64,000 bases of DNA from Alteribacter populi. Lineage in GTDB: Bacteria; Bacillota; Bacilli; Bacillales; Salisediminibacteriaceae. The first letter of the stretch is position 1, and each line of letters opens with the position of its first letter. The DNA lies in NCBI RefSeq assembly GCF_002352765.1, contig NZ_KZ293963.1, positions 4,056,559 through 4,120,558 of the forward strand. The letters are read 5' to 3'. The notes beneath the pieces were generated by a model. That model saw only the letters and a list, made by a program, of their open reading frames with translations, did not search any database and was not told the origin of the DNA. Positions 12,105 to 19,435 of this stretch are shown here, piece after piece. The position numbers and the translations under genes were made by a program.

Positions 12105-13520
12105 TTATTTATACCTTTTCCTCTTATCAGCTTTTTTTATTTCATTGCTAGTCATTATAGGGCTTATTCTTTCACTAATTCTATCATGAATAAACTCTTC
12201 TTCAAATCCAAACTCTTTAAGTAAGTAATACTCTAGTATGTTTCGTAGGATATGGAAGGCGGTTATTAGCTCTTCACCTTTAAGAGCTTTATGTTCTTTG
12301 TTTGGATCATAGTGAGTGTAGTAATTTCTTGTATCAGCAACTATTTGAGGAAATTCCTTTAATTTGAAGTCGCCTGTATTAAAGAAGAACCTAAAGTCTG
12401 CTAGTAATAGGTCAGTCAGACGACATCTTAATGTAACAAATCTTCTACAACCCTCTAGTAAAAGCTTCTGATCTTTTTCGCGAAAGGCTTCTGGCCTTAT
12501 TTCGAGTAATTGCTTTACTCTTTTCTTGTAGTCGCGAAGAGAGTAGGTAATTCTACGAGAGTGATAGGTTTCTAATGCTTGTACCATGTTCAAAAAATGC
12601 CGACTTACTGACAATTTATGATTGTATAAGCTGTCTATATATAATTCTATGATGGGTTCCATAATAGTTGATATTTCTTGCCACTTGGCAAAATCAGCTT
12701 GTCTAAGCTCGCTCAAGTTAAATAAAAAATCATGCTTTAACGTTTTTTTGTTGATCTTTTCTTTATCCATATTTTGTTTATGCGCATGAACAACTTCTAA
12801 CGGTCGAACATGTTTCTTTTCACTTTCAAATTCATAATAAATCTCAGGCGACTCTACAATCATAGAATCAAAACCTAATGGATTACCCATAGTTATTTCG
12901 ATTAACCTTTTCATTTGATGGGCTATTTCCATAAACCATTCTAATGTTTGAGCTGATTGAGCATGAATAACAAGGTATGGTGTTTGTTTTAAAATGATCT
13001 CCTCTTGCATGAATTCAAATGGAGAGCTGAAGGTTAAGTCATAAGCCAGAGTGTATTCATCACATGAGTAAATTTCGATAGGCTCGATAATCTTTAAACT
13101 TATAAGAGTTTCTCTGTCTTCTAATTCTGGTCTTACATAGTTTGAAGTATCACCCCATTGAATTATCCCCGGTATACCAATTGTCATTTTTGTAAACCTA
13201 ATATCTTCTTCTTTTTCAAATTTAGTAGCATCAAACATAAATTTCGCTTGATATCCAAAAATTTCCTCAGAGCCAATCCTACTTTGGGTACTTATTCTTA
13301 CACAATCGACAAGAGTAAGTTTGGCACCATTTGCTGTAGAGCCGGTAATGAAAGGGATGGTAAGAGGTAGTTCCAAATAACTCATTATAGGGCCACTATT
13401 TGGTATTCGAATATAAAGAACAATCGCCCCTTCATCCTTGTTTAAGTACAGGTCTCCGTAGTATTGTTGACCAGAATTATCTACTTCCCAAGTTCCAGTT
13501 GCGGATAAGTTTACATTCAA
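12105..13520 (-). CDS. ApeA-like HEPN-domain protein (probable anti-phage abortive infection RNase)
   Basis: The 471-residue protein has an N-terminal beta-rich region (about 1-290) starting NVNLSATGTWEVD, followed by a helical HEPN domain (about 300-450). The HEPN ribonuclease motif Rx4-6H is present as RNYYTH (R398, H403). This two-part layout fits ApeA, a single-gene phage-defence protein thought to cut RNA after sensing infection; the assignment is by architecture and memory of the family. The start is a TTG at 13520 placed 8 nt after AGGAGG. The GTG at 13529 overlaps that ribosome site. It lies among integrase and phage-gene remnants, as defence genes often do. Confidence 0.72.
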   Translation of the reverse strand: MNVNLSATGTWEVDNSGQQYYGDLYLNKDEGAIVLYIRIPNSGPIMSYLELPLTIPFITGSTANGAKLTLVDCVRISTQSRIGSEEIFGYQAKFMFDATKFEKEEDIRFTKMTIGIPGIIQWGDTSNYVRPELEDRETLISLKIIEPIEIYSCDEYTLAYDLTFSSPFEFMQEEIILKQTPYLVIHAQSAQTLEWFMEIAHQMKRLIEITMGNPLGFDSMIVESPEIYYEFESEKKHVRPLEVVHAHKQNMDKEKINKKTLKHDFLFNLSELRQADFAKWQEISTIMEPIIELYIDSLYNHKLSVSRHFLNMVQALETYHSRRITYSLRDYKKRVKQLLEIRPEAFREKDQKLLLEGCRRFVTLRCRLTDLLLADFRFFFNTGDFKLKEFPQIVADTRNYYTHYDPNKEHKALKGEELITAFHILRNILEYYLLKEFGFEEEFIHDRISERISPIMTSNEIKKADKRKRYK

Positions 13521-13638
13521 AAGGATCACCTCCTGTTTATGTACGAAATTATTATAGCAATGTTTTCTTTATTGTACCGGATATCGAGATAGAAAGAGTA
13601 ATAGCAAGGACAAAATAGAAAGATCTTAATAGAATTGT

Positions 13639-13959
13639 CTAAGGCTTATCACCAAATATATTCTGAAAATTCTTGTCCAGAAATTCAGTCATTTTCGTAG
13701 CCTGGAAAGCCCAAGTCTTACCTTTAGAGTCAGGATAATAAACAAATCCTCCGTTTTTAACATCAAGTATTTTCCTAAATCTTTGAGGGTAGAGAATTTT
13801 TTCTTTTAGCCACTCATGTTTCTTATTTCTACGTTCTTCAAGATTTTTCATATTTCAATACACGCCTGACAATTCATTTTGTTTCATTTCTTCATATTCG
13901 ACTTTTGATATGAGCACCATATCTTCTGGAATTGTGATTACTACTTCAGCTTTTAGTTT
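13639..13959 (-). pseudogene. DUF771-like phage/ICE protein with in-frame stop
   Basis: Two pieces in one frame resemble the small DUF771 proteins found in phages and integrative elements. The first, AEVVITIPEDMVLISKVEYE, ends at TGA 13855-13857. The second begins NMKNLEERRNKKHEWLKEK and ends in FLDKNFQNIFGDKP. TGA stands where the family usually has tryptophan (TGG to TGA). There is no start codon upstream either: a stop lies at 13960-13962, and the merR stop is only a few bases further. The gene is both truncated and interrupted. The downstream part could still be made from ATG 13851 but lacks a clear ribosome site. Confidence 0.65.
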
Positions 13960-13972
13960 TTACTTAATTTAT

Positions 13973-14680
13973 TTACTCCTCTACCTTTTCCTTGTTGACA
14001 GTATCCAAAAGATACTGTAAAGATGCTATCCCTCTTACTTGCTCTGTTAGTGCATAATCAATGTATTCCAATGATTTTAAAGCCATTTTCTTAGCCTTAG
14101 CAACGTTGTTTTTTTCAAGGTCTGACAATATTTCACGAACAATATCCAATGAGTAAACAACTCTTTGAACAGTCCGGATAATCAGCACCCTTCGAATATC
14201 AGATGGACTATATATACGAAATCTACTCTCTTTGTGCCGTTCAGGATTAATTAATCCTTCCTTTTCCCAATGTCGAATTGCTGATGCGGATACATTCGCT
14301 TCTCTTGCCACTTCTCCAATTGTAAAATAATTTTTGGTAAGGTAAGTGGGGATTTGCATTAACTCTTTTAAATCAAGTATTTCTACTGTTCTTTGTACAG
14401 TTTCCTTTTCCTTATAAAGGTCAACTTGGGCTTTATTAATTAGCCATAACGCCTTTACAATTTTCCCATTTTTGATAAGTGGCATTACTTTTTTTACCAA
14501 GTCCATACCAAAGCCAGGTAATAAAGAACGAATACATTTAAAATACGCCTCATGCTCGTTCGTATAAATACGGTATCCATTTTCTTCTCTCTCAACTGTA
14601 GGAACCAGTCCCCATGATTCATAATGCCTTAATGCGCTGGTGCTTATATTTAATTTTTTAGCAATCTCAATACCTTTCAT
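13973..14680 (-). CDS. Double-domain MerR-family transcription regulator
   Basis: The 235-residue protein is unusual in carrying two MerR DNA-binding domains. The first is at 1-70 (IAKKLNISTSALRHYESWGL, then NGYRIYTNE). The second is at about 120-185 (FTIGEVAREANVSASAIRHW, then SRFRIYSPSD). No cysteine-based metal site or GyrI-type drug-binding domain is attached, so how it senses a signal is unclear. It is divergent from a VOC-fold gene across 166 bp, and it most likely controls both. AAGGGGA lies 7 nt before the ATG. Confidence 0.82.
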   Translation of the reverse strand: MKGIEIAKKLNISTSALRHYESWGLVPTVEREENGYRIYTNEHEAYFKCIRSLLPGFGMDLVKKVMPLIKNGKIVKALWLINKAQVDLYKEKETVQRTVEILDLKELMQIPTYLTKNYFTIGEVAREANVSASAIRHWEKEGLINPERHKESRFRIYSPSDIRRVLIIRTVQRVVYSLDIVREILSDLEKNNVAKAKKMALKSLEYIDYALTEQVRGIASLQYLLDTVNKEKVEE

Positions 14681-14846
14681 AAAAATCCCCTTTACAAAAC
14701 TTATAATTTAAACTTAAACCTGATGACGGGTTTTTATTATATAATAAACTATTTTCAATGAAAAAAAATAATAAACATTAGCATTTGCATTAATATTGTA
14801 CTATAGAAATGTAAGGTTAAAATTAATTTAAAAGGAGCGAATATCT

Positions 14847-15269
14847 ATGAAAAATCAACAAGTGAACCAAACAATCGTACCTTATTTTATGGTACTAAAT
14901 GCCACACAATTTATTGAATTTACCGGGGAGGTTTTCCAATCGGAAGTAATAAGTATTAACAGGTTAGGAGATACAGAGGGTGTAGTTCATGCGGAAATGA
15001 AAATCGGTGAAAGTTCTATTTATTTTGCAGATACATCTTATGATGGGAATTGTGGTCCAGGAGTATGTGGAGATTTAAAGAATGATGGTTTAGTTCCTAT
15101 ACAAATGTACATTAATGTTGAAAGTGTTGTGGACACCTATGAGAAAGCAATTAAAGCAGGAGCAACATCACTTATGGAAGTCACGGAAGATGAAGAAGGT
15201 GGCTACATGGCAGGTTTTGTAGACCCATTTAGTAATTTATGGTGGATTCAATTAAAAAAAGTAAATTAG
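14847..15269 (+). CDS. VOC-superfamily (PhnB/glyoxalase-like) protein
   Basis: The 140-residue vicinal-oxygen-chelate protein has paired beta-alpha-beta-beta-beta modules of the PhnB type, with PYFMVLNATQFIEFTGEVF at the start and GFVDPFSNLWWIQL at the end. Members include metal-dependent lyases and small-molecule binding resistance proteins; the substrate cannot be told from sequence. GGAG lies 9-10 nt before the ATG. It is divergent from the double MerR gene, which suggests inducible expression. Confidence 0.8.
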   Translation: MKNQQVNQTIVPYFMVLNATQFIEFTGEVFQSEVISINRLGDTEGVVHAEMKIGESSIYFADTSYDGNCGPGVCGDLKNDGLVPIQMYINVESVVDTYEKAIKAGATSLMEVTEDEEGGYMAGFVDPFSNLWWIQLKKVN

Positions 15270-15363
15270 GAGAAGGTCTTAATAAGATATGGAATGGAGC
15301 TGGAGTAAGCCAGTTCCATTTTTTTAAATGAACGGTTAGTTGAAAAAACTTTAAAATAAATAC

Positions 15364-15395
15364 TTGACTCTCCCCTATAAGGGAGGCATTAAAAT
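15364..15395 (+). promoter_or_regulatory. BmrR-type MerR operator/promoter of the GNAT gene
   Basis: TTGACT at 15364-15369 is followed by a 19-20-bp spacer that carries the dyad CTCCCCTATAAGGGAG, then TTAAAAT as -10. This closely resembles the B. subtilis bmr promoter as I remember it (TTGACTCTCCCCTAGGAGGA). The overlong spacer is the hallmark of MerR activation by DNA untwisting. Confidence 0.8.
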
Positions 15396-15433
15396 CAATT
15401 TGTAAGCTAATAAAATAAAAGGAGGAAATCAAA

Positions 15434-16066
15434 ATGAACTTAGATATTAGAGATGTTAGAAAAGAGGATATAGAACCTATTAAAGCAATTATTGCAGATA
15501 CTTGGAGCGCAAAGGATTTTATAGAGGATGAGAGCATAATAAATGCAGCTGTTACAATGATGTTCATAAGTCCAGTATTAAACAAAAGCACTTTTGGAAG
15601 AGTAGCTACATTAGACGGAGAAGTCATTGGTGTAATTTTTGGTTCAAGAGTTGGTGAAACAGCATCTTATAGATTGCTACAAGAAGATTATACAAGTGAA
15701 TTGCTACAACTCTTAAATCTAAATGACAAAGGACGAAAAGTATTTGTTGAACTCACATCCGCGACTAATGAGGCATACAGCCAGTTAATTAGAGGAAAAG
15801 AAAATGAGTTTCAGGGTTGCTTAGAATTCTTTGCTGTTTCTGAAGAAGCTAGAGGAAAAAAGATAGGGAAAAAATTATTTAATGAACTCATCTCTTACTT
15901 AAGAGAAACAAAAGCAAATAAAATTTATGTGTATACTGACACAATGAGTAACTATGGGTTCTATGACCATAATAGGTTTGTCCGTCTTGATGAAGAAGTA
16001 ACTGTATTTAATCTACCTAACGGCAAACTCGAAAATACAAATTTTATTTATGAATATAAACTTTAA
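15434..16066 (+). CDS. GNAT-family N-acetyltransferase
   Basis: The 210-residue protein has the GNAT fold. The acetyl-CoA-binding motif A is visible as LEFFAVSEEARGKKIGKKLF (about 135-155) and a C-terminal strand YGFYDHNRFVRLDEEV follows. The acceptor (antibiotic, polyamine, peptide) is unknown. GGAGG lies 9 nt before ATG 15434. Its promoter is of BmrR type, and a BmrR-like regulator lies convergently 22 bp downstream, which points to drug-induced expression. It is longer than, and not clearly the same as, B. subtilis BltD. Confidence 0.83.
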   Translation: MNLDIRDVRKEDIEPIKAIIADTWSAKDFIEDESIINAAVTMMFISPVLNKSTFGRVATLDGEVIGVIFGSRVGETASYRLLQEDYTSELLQLLNLNDKGRKVFVELTSATNEAYSQLIRGKENEFQGCLEFFAVSEEARGKKIGKKLFNELISYLRETKANKIYVYTDTMSNYGFYDHNRFVRLDEEVTVFNLPNGKLENTNFIYEYKL

Positions 16067-16078
16067 GTTAAAGGACAT

Positions 16079-16104
16079 TCCACCTCATTTATGGGGTGGA
16101 TTTT
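16079..16104. terminator. Shared terminator of convergent GNAT and merR genes
   Basis: A 9-bp stem (16079-16087 with 16092-16100, one wobble pair) encloses the merR stop codon in its loop and is followed by TTTT on the plus strand. Confidence 0.65.
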
Positions 16105-16898
16105 AGACTTACTTGAAATTGGGAGAAATGATTATATTGATTAAAAACATCCGTAACTAAATAAAACATATAAACTTTATTACACATCAAACTGTTTTTT
16201 TTCAAATATTCTATTACTAATTGAAATGTTTCAACTTCAGTATCTTTCGTACAATTAACAGTTAAATATTCTCCCTTTGGTAATTCAGATACATTAGAGG
16301 TATCTTTAAGAAATTTATAATCATCTGATGTTATTAGACGAAATACATCACTGATCTCCCAGTTATCATAATGACATGAATAAATTAATCCATACTGAAA
16401 CGTATTGATTGTAAATTCGCCTAATTTTTCATCTAATTTATCAAATGATTTTATTTCATTAAGTTCTCCACCTTGTGTAGGTGAACTTAAAAAATACCTT
16501 TCTTCAAATGTCTGAATATTAAAGCCTTTATTCATAAGTTCATCTTCTGATGAATGAATAGTTGTCTTTAATATTTCTATTTGTTTATTAAACTGCTCTA
16601 ATTTTTTTATTTCGTTATGAATTTCTTCATTTTTCTGTTCTAAGTAAAGTTTAAGATAATTGGTATCAGCTTTAGCAAATAATGCTTTAATTTCATTAAT
16701 ACTAACATTCCTGTGCCTACAAATTTTTATAATATCCAGATAAATGAATTGATTAATTGTATAATACCGATAACCGTTATCGGGGTTAATGTAGGCAGGT
16801 ATTAGCAAGCCAATATTATGGTAATAGCGTAAGGCTTTTATCGTAATATTCTTTAATTTAGAAACTTCCCCAATTGAAAAGTATTTCTTATTAACCAT
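16089..16898 (-). CDS. BmrR-like MerR-family multidrug regulator
   Basis: The 269-residue protein has an N-terminal MerR domain (FSIGEVSKLKNITIKALRYY, then NPDNGYRYYTINQF), a coiled-coil linker (about 80-115) and a C-terminal ligand-binding half (about 130-265) of GyrI/BmrR size and layout. GGAGG lies 5 nt before the ATG. A TATAAT -10 for this gene sits at 16943-16948 on the minus strand. It is divergent from an FAD monooxygenase and convergent with the GNAT gene whose promoter carries a BmrR-type dyad, so it is the best candidate regulator for both. Confidence 0.85.
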   Translation of the reverse strand: MVNKKYFSIGEVSKLKNITIKALRYYHNIGLLIPAYINPDNGYRYYTINQFIYLDIIKICRHRNVSINEIKALFAKADTNYLKLYLEQKNEEIHNEIKKLEQFNKQIEILKTTIHSSEDELMNKGFNIQTFEERYFLSSPTQGGELNEIKSFDKLDEKLGEFTINTFQYGLIYSCHYDNWEISDVFRLITSDDYKFLKDTSNVSELPKGEYLTVNCTKDTEVETFQLVIEYLKKNSLMCNKVYMFYLVTDVFNQYNHFSQFQVSLKSTP

Positions 16899-17041
16899 AA
16901 ATTCCTCCTATAAGTTTTGGGCGTGAAAGTCATTCTATTTCAATTATACCTTCCTAATTAATCATAAGTTATGCTTTTATTCAAATAACGGGTTTAATAA
17001 TTGTATTTCACCCAGTTTTTATAAAAAAAGGAGTGTTTAAT

Positions 17042-18163
17042 GTGAAAGAAAAAGTAATTATCATTGGGGCTGGTGTTGGTGGTCTTGCTACGGCTTTATT
17101 TTTAAAAAAGGCTGGAATAGAAAGTATCGTATTTGAAGGTGCTTCAGTTGAAAGAGAGAGCGGGGCAGGATTTGTACTCACACCAAATGGCCTGAATGTT
17201 CTTGAGACACTAGGTATAACTCAAATTGCAGATCATAGTTTTCCTTTGGAGTCTGAGACAACATATACTAGTAACTATAAAGAACTGTCCAGTACTACTT
17301 TTGCGGGAAATGATTTCTTTAGTAAAACCTTTATAACGATTAGTAGACATAACTTAATAAAATTTCTTTTAGAAAAAGCTGAGGAATATAATATACTAGT
17401 ACACTATAATAAAAGACTTGTTAATTTGGAACAAAACTCTGATAGTATTACAGCTATTTTCTCTGATGATTCTAGAGTAAAGGGAGAAATCTTAGTCGGG
17501 GCAGATGGCATTCATTCAAGAACAAGAGAGATAGTATTTCCTCAAATTAAACCTATTTATACTGGTTACTATGGGATTCATGGGCTGGTATCTTCTTCTA
17601 ATGTGAAGCAAACGATTAATACTAATGCCAGTGTTTATATAGATTTTGATAATTATATAGGTACTTTTGTAAGTAAATGTTCACCAACTTCAAAAACAGA
17701 TATATTATGGCAATTTGGTGGTAAAGAAGAAAGAAAGATTCCTGCAACAGAATTAGAGTTGGCTGACAATCAATTTATCAAGGATTGGTTATCAGAAAAA
17801 ATTAGTGGGTGGGATAATCCATTTATTGAACTTCTAAACAATACAGAAAATATTACGTCTAGAAATATCTTTGAATTGGAAGAACTACCGCATTGGTATC
17901 ATGGGCGAGTCACTTTTGTTGGTGATGCCCTTCATGCCACCAACCCGATGCTAGGAATTGGTGCATCATGGGCTTTAGAAGATGGGATGTATTTAGCAAA
18001 AATGTTAAAGGAGCATGGATATAGAGACGCCTTTTATTATTTTGAGAGTGACCGTAAGCCACTAATTGAACCTGCAAGAAAGGCAGCCACTAAAGCACTT
18101 GATAAAATATTTGAACTAAGAAAAATGACGACAACAATTTATGATAATCGTATTGATTGGTAA
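17042..18163 (+). CDS. FAD-dependent monooxygenase (PHBH/TetX fold)
   Basis: The 373-residue single-component flavin monooxygenase shows all three FAD/NADPH fingerprints: GAGVGGLATALFLKKAG near the N-terminus, the DG motif in EILVGADGIHSRTRE (about 150-165), and the GD motif in TFVGDALHATNPMLGIGAS (about 290-308). Relatives hydroxylate aromatic compounds or inactivate tetracyclines; the substrate cannot be decided here. GTG 17042 was chosen because AAGGAG lies 8 nt upstream; GTG 17033 overlaps the ribosome site. It sits among other drug-modification-type genes. Confidence 0.87.
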   Translation: MKEKVIIIGAGVGGLATALFLKKAGIESIVFEGASVERESGAGFVLTPNGLNVLETLGITQIADHSFPLESETTYTSNYKELSSTTFAGNDFFSKTFITISRHNLIKFLLEKAEEYNILVHYNKRLVNLEQNSDSITAIFSDDSRVKGEILVGADGIHSRTREIVFPQIKPIYTGYYGIHGLVSSSNVKQTINTNASVYIDFDNYIGTFVSKCSPTSKTDILWQFGGKEERKIPATELELADNQFIKDWLSEKISGWDNPFIELLNNTENITSRNIFELEELPHWYHGRVTFVGDALHATNPMLGIGASWALEDGMYLAKMLKEHGYRDAFYYFESDRKPLIEPARKAATKALDKIFELRKMTTTIYDNRIDW

Positions 18164-18187
18164 AAGATAAAAGTAATAAGTAGACGA

Positions 18188-18219
18188 AGAGTATGTACAT
18201 TCCTATACATACTCTTTTT
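18188..18219 (+). terminator. Terminator of the monooxygenase gene
   Basis: A 10-bp perfect stem (18188-18197 with 18206-18215) is followed by TTTTTG. Confidence 0.85.
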
Positions 18220-18327
18220 GTTGTTATCAGTTGACTAAGCGAGATTAATTTTGGAGGTTTAAAACCGGTAATATATATTTTGTTATTGATTTAGATTCTT
18301 TTGTCCTTTTCACATTGAGAAAGCAGA

Positions 18328-18609
18328 TTATGGGTGAGCGGGAAGGGAGTGATTTTCGGCCTGACAACCGTATTGGATAGTGTCATCCCGCGTCCCTCCA
18401 CTTCCGAACATCTTCTGCTCCTCTTCAGTGAAAGTGGTGTTTAAGCTTGGAAAACTTAGATTAATAGAAACGGGAAGGGGAACAAATGGAGGGAGTTTAA
18501 AGGGACTATTGACCTTCTTTAGGGGATTTTTTATTAAACGAACGGCTGATGTTGAATAAGAAAGGTGAAAAACAACAAAGTCATTTGCTGCGAAGTATAA
18601 GGATACTAT
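18328..18609 (-). pseudogene. Gene remnant without start codon
   Basis: A 94-codon open frame on the minus strand ends at TAA 18328-18330 and reads like a real protein C-terminus (SLNTTFTEEEQKMFGSGG, then AENHSLPAHP). It has no plausible start: a stop lies at 18610-18612, and the first in-frame ATG is deep inside. It may be a truncated gene or part of a dispersed repeat. I do not recognise it. Confidence 0.35.
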
Positions 18610-18619
18610 TCAATAGAAA

Positions 18620-19435
18620 ATGATATTCCACAATTAGCGCGATTGCGGAAGACCAAAGCCTAATTCCTCGAGAGAATTAAGCTTTTTCATTTAAAAATCT
18701 TTGCTGTTTTTCTATTGGTAAACGCGTTGCAGTAAAATTCGTGGCAACTGCTGGTAAAAAACTTGGCAGAGATGGTACATACTTGTGGCTGTAATCAGGT
18801 CACGTAAAAGTACACAGTTTTTTAATATTATTTAGTAGTGAAGTGTGTACTAATTTTTAAATTAAACAAAAAAGTGGATATTATGTATAATTACACTAAA
18901 CAAAAAACAAAGCATATCGTATGATTCGATATCAAGGTGGTTCTCAGCGATGAGAGCCGCTTTTTTGATTTTTTTTAGACGATGAAAGATAACCAAAATC
19001 CATCTCTCTCTCGGAAACGTCGCTTCATAATATAGATCTTCTTACCTACAAAAATAGGGAATCGTTTTTTAATCCAAAAGAATCCGACTCATTTCGTCAT
19101 CAAACTGAACTTCCTTAACACTACAATTGGAAACCTCAATATCCAAAACCCCAACTCAATGAATAGCTTTTAATACTTTTTATCTATTTCCTACTTCATT
19201 TTTCATAGAAAACCCTCATCATTTCTTCGTAGTCTAGTCCTATAGACTAAGTGAATAACCCAATTGTATCAATGTCTATACCAGATTATAATTCAACTAA
19301 TTACAACTAGAACTTACATGTCTGATGGTATGAAATCGATAAAACTACCTTTCTACTGAAAGTTTCAAGGGGGTGACTTTGCAAGTGTTGTTAGGCGGGC
19401 TATTACTATAACGAGAGAGAAGAGGGGAATGCAAC
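18620..19435. other. Gene-free region with debris
   Basis: No intact gene is visible. A plus-strand frame ending at TAA 18792 reads SIGKRVAVKFVATAGKKLGR at its end. A minus-strand frame ending at the TAA near 19070 reads VQFDDEMSRILLD. Both look like protein tails without starts. A GTGGTTCTC/GAGAGCCGC hairpin with TTTTTT at 18937-18966 is an intrinsic terminator left without an obvious gene. Confidence 0.4.
18937..18966 (+). terminator. Orphan intrinsic terminator
   Basis: A 9-bp stem with two G-T pairs (18937-18945 with 18952-18960) is followed by six T. No intact gene precedes it. Confidence 0.6.

Noticed and set aside
10190..18163. Search for an att direct repeat of the tRNA-Leu 3' end bounding the island
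   Set aside because: No second copy of CACCGGTACCA-like sequence was seen in the window, so no att pair is claimed.
18313..18432. Apparent long imperfect hairpin or T-box-like leader
   Set aside because: Pairing is patchy and there is no T-box signature; the stretch reads better as a minus-strand protein remnant.
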